DNA of 64,000 nucleotides, taken from positions 60,058,665-60,122,664 of the forward strand of contig OU862906.1 in assembly GCA_917880885.1 (NCBI GenBank). The letters are read 5' to 3'. The DNA is from Limnephilus marmoratus. Taxonomy: Eukaryota; Arthropoda; Insecta; Trichoptera; Limnephilidae. This document shows positions 34,942 through 44,996 of the stretch, one piece after another. Position numbers and translations under genes: made by a program. The notes under the pieces are model-generated. The model was given only the letters and a program-made list of their open reading frames with translations, did no database searches and had not been told where the DNA came from. Position 1 is the first letter of the stretch; every line of letters starts with the position of its first letter.

Positions 34942-36021
34942 CTAGGTTTTGCCCGTTGCAGAAGCAACTGACGGGTTAAGACACTATGCGATTTGACGTG
35001 TGAACGTGGATGAAGCGAGGAGGAGTGTGTGTTAAATTAAATATATGAAGAAACCTGAGTTCACAGTGGCCTTGCAACGCATGCCGGGTACCCGTTGTAT
35101 ATAATGTTATGTAGTGCAGCGCTTGCATTAAAATGTAATTTCCCAGGAATTGGAATGGAACCATTACAGTTAAGTTGATCCCGAGGTTACAGTGACCTTG
35201 CAACGCATGCCGAGTAACCGTTGTATATCATGTTATATATTGCAGGCACTTGCTTTAAAATGTTATTTCCCGGGAATTGGGATGGAACCATTACAGTTAA
35301 GTTGACCCCGAAGTTACAGTGACCTTGCAACGCATGCCGTGTACCCGTTGTATATTATGTTATAAATTGCAGGCGCTTGCATTAAAATTTTATTTCCCGG
35401 GAATCGGGATGAAACCATTACAGTAAAGTTGACTCCTAGGTTACAGTGACCTTGCAACGCACGCCGGGTACCCGTTGTATATAATGTTACATAGTGCAGG
35501 CGCTTGCATTATTATGTAGTTTCCGGGGACTTGGGATGGAACCATTACAGTTTAGTTGACCCTTAGGTTAAAGTGGCCTTGCAACGCATGCCGGGTACCC
35601 GTTGTATATAATTTTATAAAGTGCATAATTTTATAATGTTGTTTCCCGGGACTTGGTAGGGAACCATTACGGTTTAGTTGACCCCGAAGTTAAAGTGGCC
35701 TCGCAACGCATGCCGGGTACCCGCTGTATATAATTAATTTATTTACGCACAAATAGTCCATTAATAATAACAATCGGTTGCACGGTTTAGCAGTGCAAAA
35801 TTTCATTATGCCGGAGCTCACTATTGTAGTTGTATTGTATTTCATTTTGCAAGTGTAAGTACTAAGTAGGTACTTTGTTGTAATATTTCACCAAAACGAC
35901 GCCATTATGCTGTTGAGCATAAAATAATTTTCACTATAAATAAATTCATTCAATATCATGTTTTGATTTTTAAATGAAAAAAGTCCCCGCAAGTAAGTAC
36001 CTACCTAGAACACGCGTAATG

Positions 36022-36052
<31 letters not shown>

Positions 36053-37099
36053 TATTTAACAATGTTCAAATAGAACACACTTAAAAATAAAAAATAATAA
36101 TTAATAAAAAAAATTGACAATTCTTTAAACTTTTCTAGTAAATTTTCAGTTCTATAAAGTTCCGTTCGAGTTCTGTAATTATTTCAGTTTTGTGATGTAA
36201 CTGGTCTGTAATGATAAAACAATAGAATTTGAGTAGAACCATCACAGAACGTGAAAATTAACTTAAAAAAAGTTCCATTATTCTGTATCATCGAAACAAC
36301 CTTACCGTAGTATTTATTGCATTAAAACCTAATTCGTTGTGTAGGTACCCATTCAGGTAGGTACCTGCGCATTTCCTTAGATTCCGGCAATCTTAGCTTT
36401 TTTCATCATATTTGCAATACTACCGAAATAAGTAGGTACCTACCCCGAATGAAAAACGTATTAATTTGAACTGGCCAGGAATATTTAAACTTCCGATGGA
36501 ATCTGTGAGCGCGTATTTTGATGATTTTTTTTCGGAAAATTTCGTGTTTCGTCAGCATCTCCTGACGTATTTTATATGAGAATCATATGTTTTATTGGTG
36601 TTAAAAGTTGCGGAATCTATCCGGCTATCGTATTTTCAAAAAACATCTAGCCCGGAATCGGTTTTTCGGCGGTAATGTCGTTTTCCGAAAAACAACGACC
36701 GAAACCGCCGAGAGTTCCGTTTTGTTAGGCTAAAAATTTGACATCTAAGATTTTGACCATAGACCTAGCATTTTCCTTTGAGGAAAATGCTAAGTCTTTT
36801 TTTGTCATTTTTTTTTTGAAACGCTATCTGTCGGCGGGAAATACAACCGAGCCGAATCGAGTGATTCGAGTAGAGCTTCTAGTTTTCGCCGCCGATTCGT
36901 ATCGGAGAATAAATCCCTGTATATATTTCATTTTGTCGAAAAAAATTTGCTTACAGTTTTCAGTCCCAATTTGCTTCGACCGAAAGTGAACCTTGAGGTG
37001 GGTGAAACGCAAAGGGCGTACTGGTCGTTTTTGCGTCAACCAAAAAGTGCGCGGAAAAAGACCTCTCCCAAAACCAAACAATACTATATATATATTCTG
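34942..37099 (-). mobile_element. Helitron-like unit 3 (2.16 kb), mosaic
   Basis: Starts CTAGGTTTTGCCCGTTGCAG like unit 1; 127-bp array to 35735; then the long segment. From about 36738 on it follows the unit 0 version (ACATCTAAGATTTTGACCAT) rather than units 1 and 2 (GAGATCCTGACCTATGTC). A (TA)n run and T run sit at 36017-36056. Confidence 0.55.
35075..35735. repeat. Minisatellite, 127-bp unit, about 5 copies (third array)
   Basis: Same unit and spacing as the arrays at 30.2 and 32.9 kb. Confidence 0.92.
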
Positions 37100-37149
37100 T
37101 TGGCGTTTCAACATGTTGGATTCTGCAAGTCGAATCGCATGTAGGCCAT

Positions 37150-37275
37150 ATAACAATAGAGTTTCACGGTCATCCCGCATAACTTAATGTAACGAAACCT
37201 CATAATCTACAAACAGCGTCCTCAAAGATCACGGAAGGAAATTCTCCTCCGGGCCTCCTGTGTAGAGTTGACGAA
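37150..37275 (+). mobile_element. LINE C 3' end fragment
   Basis: GCGTCCTCAAAGATCACGGA, AAATTCTCCTCCGGGCCTCC, TGTGTAGAG: the terminal module in decayed form. Confidence 0.5.
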
Positions 37276-37310
37276 AATGTTTCATGGAAATCTTTCATGA
37301 TAATGATAAT

Positions 37311-37565
37311 TTAAGATAACAAAAAAAAATAGAGTGTGCAATTCACACTCGGTAGAAGTAAAGAAACCTTCAGAAAACTAAAGTCGACAAGAGTGGGGAG
37401 ACTACCAAGCAATTTTTTTATTAATGTGAAGTTGATTTTTTCCATATTTTTGTCGTCAAATTCCAGAGCACCTTTTCTCATGCATTTGGTCATATTAGTA
37501 TTTGTATTTTCTTCTTCGGAGTCGCCAGATGTCGCTTTCTTTTGTGCTTTCTTTTGCCTATTCAT
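37311..37565 (-). CDS. Hypothetical open frame, 84 codons
   Basis: Starts at ATG 37565: MNRQKKAQKKATSGDSEEEN, then a Lys-rich stretch and a hydrophobic end. No family recognised; the polar, low-complexity start could be an ORF1 or nuclear protein N-terminus, or chance. Confidence 0.2.
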   Translation of the reverse strand: MNRQKKAQKKATSGDSEEENTNTNMTKCMRKGALEFDDKNMEKINFTLIKKLLGSLPTLVDFSFLKVSLLLPSVNCTLYFFLLS

Positions 37566-38430
37566 TTTGGAGTGGTTTGAAGATTAGATATTGATTTAAA
37601 AAAATAAAATTCTTTATTTATAGAGATTCGTCAGGCGCTTTAGACCACTACACCAAAGGAGACTTGCGTGGAATTAGGGTACTATATTGAAAACGAGTAC
37701 CCGTGAATTAAATAAATATTTCATTGCTATCTCATTCTCTCGCATAAATCCTAAAGATAAATGTGTTTGTCTCTTTTTAGTGTTGCTCGTGTCCATTTCA
37801 TCAAGGTTCAAATCACAACGGTGTTAAAGAAGTTTTCACTTCAAAAAATTTTTCAAACGGAGCAATAATTTATTGAAAACACTTCTTTAGATGTCGTTTT
37901 AGAATGTATAAATAAAGAATAGGAGTATAATATTCTTCACTTCCTAAGGTTACTTCCGTCAATCGTATTAGCTACATACATTCGAAATAAAGTGGTAGGT
38001 AGTAGGTACCCGCGAAAAAAAAAACGAAATGGTAAATCACATAATTATCTATTTTTCGGTTGTTAGTCTTTTATATAATGTATGTTTGTTCATATGAAGC
38101 GGATACTTTGTGGTGTGACATTATTAATTTAAAATAAAACAATAACTTTGTAAACTTTTAACTAACTTACTATTCGTGTTTATGGCTTTCCTAAGTTCAA
38201 GTGCCTCTAAATTGTCCAACCTTACACCGATATTGTTTTTATGAATAAGTTCGGCGCCGGAGTTTTTGTCAAATTTATGGTCTTAGCTAATAACCAACTA
38301 AATTTAAATAAAAGTCCCATACTAAGATTGTTCCCTATTGATAAAGAGCACGTCCGTTCCCTTCCCAATTCTCCATCTATGCCTTCTTCCTCTTTCACTT
38401 GAGGAGTCCAGCCAATTTTTGGTAAATTAC
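37566..38430. other. Unassigned, with a short dispersed repeat
   Basis: The segment AAATCACAACGGTGTTAAAGAAG and its surroundings (37790-37860) recur at 41640-41705 and weakly at 11470-11510. ACAATAACTTTGTAAAC (about 38140) is repeated inverted at 39074, flanking the next LINE fragment and ribozyme motif. Confidence 0.5.
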
Positions 38431-38439
38431 ATATTATTT

Positions 38440-38961
38440 ATTTTATTTATTTATTGATTTATTGTGAAAAACAGTATAATCCATTTACATTTCACAAATG
38501 ACAGTTTATAAATTACAGTTTATAATAAGTAAGTATATACATTTATTTGCATGAGTAATTACATCAATACTATCTGATTAGCCAGATTTGGTAAATAGTA
38601 TGCTTATTGCTGTCTTAAATTCTCTTTGGTTCAAATTAAAAATGTCGATCACAGAAGAAATGTGATTTAACAAAGTAGTTATTCTCCCCAAAGGCATGAT
38701 CATTGGTAGGTTGGTCCTGCCCCTTGGAAAAATAAATAATCTGTGCTGTCTAGCTCTGATGAAATTATCAGGGACATAAAAAGAAATTCGTTCCAGAATA
38801 TCTGGATTGCAAGTGTGCCCATTTAGTAGCTTGTGCGCCACTAACACCATTGCAATATTTCTCCTGACGTCTAGACGTTCTATCCCCAGCATTCCAGCGA
38901 GAAAATCAGAAGGATACAATAAAGGGTAATATCCGAACTCTCGCATGTAGAGGTATCGCAT
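38440..38961 (-). pseudogene. LINE D, 5'-truncated: RT C-terminal domain and 3' UTR
   Basis: A minus-strand open frame (38961-38578) reads PSDFLAGMLGIERLDVRRNI, AHKLLNGHTCNPDILERISF, YVPDNFIRARQHRLF, RTNLPMIMPLGRITTLLN, DIFNLNQREFKTAI. This is the RT-distal region of Jockey-group ORF2 proteins (LDVRR..H.LLNG..D.P.IL..I..YVP). The stop is followed by a 3' UTR and a tail of AATAAATCAATAAATAAATA at about 38435-38460. The piece appears intact over 127 codons but has no catalytic RT part. Confidence 0.75.
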
Positions 38962-38999
38962 AAATTATAACACACATGTAACCTAATGTTAGTAGAGTA

Positions 39000-39049
39000 T
39001 TATGCTGCCCTGATGAAGCTACGGTTGTAGCGAAACCCGGTCGGCATAA
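39000..39049 (+). ncRNA. Hammerhead-ribozyme-like motif H1
   Basis: Core CTGATGA 39010-39016. Stem II GCTAC 39018-39022, loop GGTT, GTAGC 39027-39031. GAAA 39032-39035. A minimal stem III (A-C...G-T) ends with T39041, and C39042 is the predicted cleavage site. Stem I pairs TTATG 39000-39004 with CATAA 39045-39049 and CC 39008-39009 with GG 39043-39044, leaving a CTG bulge. All invariant core bases are present. The type I layout with a very small stem III is known from animal retroelement hammerheads. Confidence 0.6.
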
Positions 39050-39334
39050 AATATAAAAAATAAAAGTGGTGTTTACAAAGTTATTGTTTTATGTTAAAAG
39101 AAAAATAATGTTATGTTTTATATCTAAATCGTAATTTTTTGTGTGCTCTGAAAATTTAAATGCACCATCTAATCATGTATTTTAAAAGAACAAAATTTTT
39201 CACGCAAAATCAAAATTATAAGAAGAAGACCAAAAGTTACTACATCTTACTAACGTATGGTGTGTGACTGTCTGTAATTATTGAACTTACCCTGGTGACT
39301 CAGCCGCCCCGCACGAATTCTGCTCGGCAAATAA

Positions 39335-40146
39335 GGGAACGTACCCATACTACGTGACACACTTTTTGCAATTTTTTACCCCCCCCCCCCCCCCCCGGTG
39401 ACCACGTGTAGTATATTCCAAGACCCCCCCCTACAGTTTTCACGTAGTATTTCATAAATATGGTTTCGAATCATTTTTTGCTAACATAAAATAAAAAATG
39501 CATTATTTGGCTTATATTTGTCTTTATTAATACGGCGCTTGCTGCGTAACAGCAAGAGTGCTTGCATTACAAGTGGAAAAAATATTATCAAGATAAAATT
39601 TATGTCAAAATATACTGAAACCGGAACGTAATTTATGGAAACGAGAGTCTTGTTATTTTTATAAACATTTTTCATCTCAATCATCTTCAACAAACACGTT
39701 CCCTGAACTTTTTCACTTATTTGAATGTACGAGGGTGGGTTTTTAAGTTTGCGGATTGGGTAAGGAGTGGAAATAAAAACCAAAATTAGTTTTCCTTTTC
39801 AACATATTCACCTACTACCCTAATACATTTTTCCGATCTTTAAATTAACTTAAAGGAACTTTATAACAGCGCGGAACTCAATTTTCTCCACATTTCACAA
39901 TTTCTTCCCGATTGAAGTGTTTGGTCGATGATAGCTCAAAGACTAATGACCTAATTACGATAAAACCCGGTTTTTATCCTAAAAATGAGTTGTTCATTGA
40001 TCAGTTGCTCGTAGCTCGAAAAAAAACGCGAGATTTCTAGATTGACTACGTGATAAAAACCTAAGCCCCCCCCCCGTTGTGACCAAGCGTGGTATTTTGA
40101 TGACCCCCCCCCCCCAAAACAGGTCACGTAGTTTGGGTACGTTCCC
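39335..40146. mobile_element. PIF/Harbinger-like MITE (812 bp) with C tracts
   Basis: TIRs are GGGAACGTACCCATACTACG and, reversed from 40146, GGGAACGTACCCAAACTACG, then GTGAC on both. TAA flanks both sides (39332-39334, 40147-40149), matching the 3-bp TWA target of PIF/Harbinger. Long C runs follow each TIR (39378-39398, 40101-40115). A mariner-type terminus-like string (ACGAGGGTGGGTTTTTAAGT) at 39729 hints at a nested fragment. Confidence 0.75.
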
Positions 40147-40149
40147 TAA

Positions 40150-41044
40150 GCTAACTGAGATTGACAGCGTGTTACGTTTCGAAATAAAAAAGGAATACTT
40201 GTGTCTCGCTTACTTAGCAACGACGTAGATTATCTTTCTAGGTTAATTAACAATCATCCCCCAAAGTTTTGCGGTGTAAGCTTGAAACACGGTGTAGTCA
40301 TGAATTTTTAACATTGCTTTTATTGCGGTATCAAATTACATAATTGATTTTTTGCTTCAAAATGCCCTATAAAAGTACTCCAAAAATAATGTTTTAAACT
40401 TTGATAATCTGTAAGTACAAGATTTAAGGCGTTTTGCTCTCCTGACCAAATACTAAAGACATCTCACCCAAAACAAAGGCGCTTTCGCTTGCCACGGGCG
40501 GCGAATCTTAAGTTATGCAGCCTCTAACCCCGGCGGTGATAATAATATAAGAAGTCCTCCTTAATATTCTGTGTGTATCGCGGGGGGGGGGGGGGGTGGG
40601 GGGGAGGAAGCACGGGGGGAGTCCCCCTGTCCAAAGCACCCTCACAGAGTTCCATAAATCATTTCCCGGTGTTAAACCGCGGAAGACTCGGATTGTGAAC
40701 CCAGTGCACTAGTAAAGAATCTGTTAAATAAAGTAACATTTTGATATGTGACACCTCATAATATGATAATATGATAATATGATAACATATATGAGTGGCC
40801 TGACTATTACACCCATTTCCAATATTTTTATTTTTTTACACTCTTCATACGGGGGCCCTGGAGAAAACATTTTCCCTAGGGGCCTATGTCGTATTATAGA
40901 ACTTTAAAAAGATGAGACATATCACAAAGCTTTAAAAATATGACGCCACATTATAAATAGATTATTATCTCACTACCACAATGTCACAGAAAATTCCATC
41001 TCTAAACTGTTACCACTTCCTGTACCATCAGGCCAAAATGCGAT
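40150..41044. other. Mostly unassigned; G-rich tract and a LINE C end
   Basis: A G run at about 40581-40609 (GGGGGGGGGGGGGGGTGGGG and on) could form G-quadruplexes. ATGATAAT repeats at 40760-40790. No gene. Confidence 0.5.
40838..40900 (-). mobile_element. LINE C terminal stem fragment
   Basis: The minus strand reads ACATAGGCCCCTAGGGAAAA, TGTTTTCTCCAGGGCCCCCG: the inner stem of the family with different bases on both arms. Confidence 0.5.
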
Positions 41045-41345
41045 GGTTCTGTTTGCGCAGACTATCCCATTAATTCGAGGATCTCGGTGGCCAGTTCACG
41101 TCGCAGCCGCGAGAGATAACCACACCCTCAAATCGCTCGTGCAGAATATTCATCATGGCATATTGTCGGTATTCATATCATCCAATTTAGGCCACAAGAA
41201 GTTGCTTAACATCGATCTGTAACGCTCGCCGTTGACAGCAATGCAGTTTCGTTTTGGGAGAAAAAGATTATGCCATACCAAAATACTCACCAAACAGTGA
41301 CTTTCTCGATATGTATTTGATGCCCCTTCCTTTGGGGCCATCTTA
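41045..41345 (-). pseudogene. Tc1/mariner-type transposase core fragment
   Basis: The minus strand reads QNETAIAVNGERYRSMLSNF, LWPKLDDMNTDNM, then after a stop MNILHERFEGVVISRGCDVN and WPPRSSN. These correspond to VTVNGERYR.ML..F, then (W FQQDGA..H missing) and RVISR.GD.NWPPRS.DL in insect transposases of the FQQDGA group. The second catalytic block is deleted. The upstream part reads NTYRESHCLV with frame damage. The C-terminus of the same protein lies beside it on the plus strand. Confidence 0.7.
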
Positions 41346-41387
41346 AATTGCAGGTCTATGTTAATAAACTGTAAAAAATTGATTCCC

Positions 41388-41531
41388 TCAAAGTCAACAT
41401 TACGAACGCCATCGAGCAAATTCAGCCAGATTTATGCGAAAAAGTCATTTATAATTGGACCTCCCGAATACGTGCCACCAGCAAAGCCGCTGCTGACACA
41501 CTTATTGCCATAAAATCCACTTACAAATTAT
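41388..41531 (+). pseudogene. Tc1/mariner-type transposase C-terminus, inverted relative to the core
   Basis: The plus strand reads SLKVNITNAIEQIQPDLCEK, VIYNWTSRIRATSKAADTLI, ending at a stop at 41529-41531. The phrase LK.NI..AI..I.P...EKV..NWT.RI is the C-terminal tail of the same transposase group as the adjacent minus-strand core. The halves face in opposite directions, so an inversion or opposed double insertion occurred. Confidence 0.65.
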
Positions 41532-42256
41532 AAAAAAAGTTAGGGATATCGGATATCTCACACACAACTTCTCTTATTTACAATTTAAAATCAAGCGTCC
41601 TTATTGAAAGACCCGTATGAATTTGTCTCTTTTTAGTGTCGCTTTTCATTTCATCGAGTTTTCAAATCACAACGGTGCTAAAGAAGCTTTTACTTCAATA
41701 AATGAGAGTAGTAATAATGAAGCAAAGTAAAAAACCAAACCAAAAATATTATTCACTCCGGCCAATAAAATAAGAGTTGTAGACGTCCACTGGGATCGGC
41801 TACCTCCTCGACCGTCGCATATCCATTCATGCGATGAGCAATGAATAACAGGATATTCTTTGTCCGGATATGTCCGGAGTTTGCATAAAGATCGATTTTT
41901 TATTTTTTACCACGCGGCATTGAAACAAAGGGAGAGAAGTAAAACAAAGGAGGATTGGGTGTTAAACATAAAGAAATACTCGTTCGTACCTTGACAAAAT
42001 GAAATTGGACCTATAAAATGATAAGAATATTACAAACATGAAATTGGACCTGAATAACGATAAGAATATCACAATTTGTTTTTTCTCCGCAAAACTATAT
42101 TTTACTTCGTTATATTATATGAAATTTAAAAATTTTCTGAATTTGAATTTATTACCCGTGTTCGTTCGATAGGAGAACTCGCATTCTAAATTTTTACAGA
42201 TTTATATCGTAATTCCCACACATTAAGTTTTTAAGTTTAAAAAAATATATACGTTA

Positions 42257-42500
42257 CTAGCTGGTTCCCGGCATGCGTTGAGATGCCATATTAAAAGAAA
42301 TTAATTCCCTTCCCGCGTTTCCCTCCCGCCTTCAGCCATTACATTAAGTTTTCAAACAGCTCACGTGCCACTTATAACAATTTTTATTTTAAGTATTACA
42401 AATGTTTATTTTTGTATATTATGAGAACAATCAATCAAATTTACGATAATTTAAAACAATAAACGCCCGAGTTGCCGGCATAAATTTTTAAAAAATTGGT
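42257..42500 (-). mobile_element. Helitron-like 3' end fragment
   Basis: CTAGCTGGTTCCCGGCATGC after a host A. CCGGCATGCGTTG is the complement of the 127-bp unit phrase CAACGCATGCCGG, linking it to the array at 27-37 kb. The following text (GCTCACGTGCCACTTATAAC) is related to GCTCGCGTGCCACCTATTGC at 50098. Confidence 0.45.
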
Positions 42501-42699
42501 ACCTAACACAAGTACCTATTTAAAATATCTATAATTCTTGATTCGATTCCTAGTAAGAGGCGAGTACTTCAAATAAATTCATTAATTTAAAGAATTTCGA
42601 AAATGGAATTTTGATTGTACATCATTGTTTTGCAAAATGTCATTCTCAAATTGTGTCATTTTTGAGAGTTTGACAAGAGTTTTTCCTTCCAAGAACTTC

Positions 42700-43090
42700 C
42701 TCTCCTTCCTTTCACTAAGAACACACTCTAGCTATTCGACTAGCGATTCGGAGGTCGCGGGTTCAAATCCTGGCGTGCGGAAGTAGATATTATTTGACGG
42801 ATTTGCGTTATTTCAAAATAATATAAGGTATGTTTGCGGCAAGTTCCATAGAGGAAGATATTCTCAGTATTGTCCCGGTGTAAGACCACCATTCAGAATT
42901 GAAAAGTCGTTTGAAATGACTTTAGCCGTGTTTGGTGACCAGATTTGAATAGCCAGGTACTTCCCTACCATCCTCTTCTCCGTTTCCTTCCTCCACCACT
43001 AATTAAGCCTCATAACATCCCCATATCTTGGGGATAGCATAGTATCACTAGCTCCAATCGGTTGGGAGAATTTGGGACTCTTGTGCAGTA
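42700..43090 (+). mobile_element. tRNA-derived SINE, copy 1
   Basis: The head has TCGGAGGTCGCGGGTTCAAA (B box GGTTCAAATCC at 42759). The body reads TTTGCGGCAAGTTCCATAGA, AGTATTGTCCCGGTGTAAGA, CCACCATTCA, a pyrimidine-rich part and an A-rich end. The body is shared with 51190-51600 and 58435-58830, which defines a family of about 400 bp. Confidence 0.8.
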
Positions 43091-44249
43091 TTCACTAAAA
43101 ACATATATTTAAAAAAAAATTTATGGACTCTTTCCCTTCGTTTTCACAGCCTGACAGCAAGAAAACAGTCTACAAAACAGCAAAAACCTTACGTAAACAA
43201 CGTAAGGTTTGCAGCAGTTGTCAGTTATAAGAAAAATATTAGTAATAATAAAAAAAATTGTATGTATAACAGTTAATTGTGGCGTTGCATTGGGAAGTGA
43301 CATCAGAGATACATTTATGTGCAAAAATCTGATATTTAAAAAATGTGATAGCATAACTATCTTTACCTACCTTCCGTGCAGTTAAATATATCTATCACAT
43401 CTGCATATCTATAAGTAATTTCATGCAACCTAGGTACAAGCGAGTGTTTCGTATACTCAGTCCGATTATTGTTAAATTTAAAAAGGATTTAAGAGCGTTT
43501 AACCAGCCAGCGGCCGAAAATCCACATTTGGTCGAAAGTTGTTCTTACGATCGTGCAGGGCGGTTACAACGAGAAAGATTAATTATTCTCCGTACCAGCT
43601 TTTTGAAATTATAACTCAGTATCGAATTTATTTAATTCAAATTAGCTTTAATTTATACCTTCATCCAAAAATGCTGAAAGGCGTGATGATAAAACTATTA
43701 AAATAATGTACTTTTTGTAGTTATTTTTTTATTATAAGTATTTATCATTTTTCAATAATGTCTATATTTAATAAGAATATTAAAAAAATCTGAAATATAT
43801 TAGTTTGTAAGTGCGCAAATAAATACACAAATGGACCAATTATCGTCAAGAAATACAAGTACGTACATATTTTTTAATGATTTTATTAAAACTTGAACAA
43901 TACTACCGCTGTACAGAAACACGCTGTCAAATTCGCTCCTGTTCAAAATTTAAAAAGTAAACAATCAAAACGTATTTTACAAAAATATAGTGCTTTCGTA
44001 CATACAGAATTGCATTAGCAGTGCAGTGGAGAAGTTTTAAGCTGTTTTAGAACGTCAGTTTTAACCTAAATCTGATTTTTATAATCCATAGTTGCTGTCA
44101 AAACAATTATCATTATCACCAATCACTCAGTCCGAACTCTGTTTGTGTGTGTCGTGTGTGTGTTGTACGTGACAGCTGACTCTACCTTACACAGCGCAGG
44201 GCCGCTAAACCTTTTTCAAACCTCAAATCTCACATCTCGAAGCAGTAAA

Positions 44250-44996
44250 ATGGACACCTGTGATACATATTCCTTTATCACTGCGGCAAACAACATTATT
44301 AACTCTTTACATACTACTATAATGGATCCAAGCAACAAGTTCACCAAAGAACAGATGGGAAAATTATCGCCAAAACTTTCCGAACTACTGGGCAATATAA
44401 GCCTTGTTGCAGCTAAAACGGGATTTTTAGAAGGTGAACTGAAGACATACCAACGCATCTCAGAAAACCAGCCGCTCCAGCCTCCGCCCCAGTCCCTGGC
44501 AAACGGGGCACAAATAGCCCAAATGTGCGAAGCAGCCGACGAGTTGGAAGAAAGAAAGGTGAGAGCCAAAAATTTAATTATCACAAATGTGCCCGAAAGC
44601 GTCATGGCGAATCAATTGGACCGAATTAAACAGGACAAAGTGGAAGTTTTAAAAATTCTCAACAAAATCGATACCACGCTCGTTGAAAACTCAGTCAACA
44701 TCTTCCGTATTGGCGTAGTTAAACCAAATAAAATAAGGCCATTGAAAGTCATCCTTAACGATCCGTTGACAGCATTAAACGTATTGCGTAGAAAAAATAT
44801 AGCTCTAACACACACCGATTGCAAAATTTATTCCGACCAAACCCCTCTACAAAGGCAATACCTAAATGATCTTAGACAATCCCTGGCAAACCGTACCCTG
44901 GAAGGCGAAGTCGGACTAACTATAAAATTTATAAATAATAAGCCAGCAATAGTAAATGTCTCAAAAAACCAAAATCCACCATTGGATACGGCCTAA
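44250..44996 (+). CDS. LINE B ORF1, RNA-binding protein of a non-LTR element
   Basis: 248 codons from ATG 44250 (MDTCDTYSFITAANNIINSL). Residues about 30-75 are helical and charged (KFTKEQMGKLSPKLSELLGN). A Pro/Gln linker at 76-85 is followed by a coiled-coil-like ADELEERKVRA. The RRM-like core begins KNLIITNVPES near residue 105, with NIFRIGVVK and RPLKVILND downstream, as in ORF1 proteins of Jockey/I-like elements. No CCHC knuckle is present in this short ORF1. The frame overlaps ORF2 by 55 nt, and a slippery heptamer (44963-44969) lies ten codons before its stop (TAA 44994-44996). It would coat the element RNA and chaperone target-primed reverse transcription. Confidence 0.85.
   Translation: MDTCDTYSFITAANNIINSLHTTIMDPSNKFTKEQMGKLSPKLSELLGNISLVAAKTGFLEGELKTYQRISENQPLQPPPQSLANGAQIAQMCEAADELEERKVRAKNLIITNVPESVMANQLDRIKQDKVEVLKILNKIDTTLVENSVNIFRIGVVKPNKIRPLKVILNDPLTALNVLRRKNIALTHTDCKIYSDQTPLQRQYLNDLRQSLANRTLEGEVGLTIKFINNKPAIVNVSKNQNPPLDTA

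Noticed and set aside
40578..40610. G tract as a regulatory G-quadruplex.
   Set aside because: Structure is possible, but no gene lies near and similar homopolymer runs are scattered through the window.
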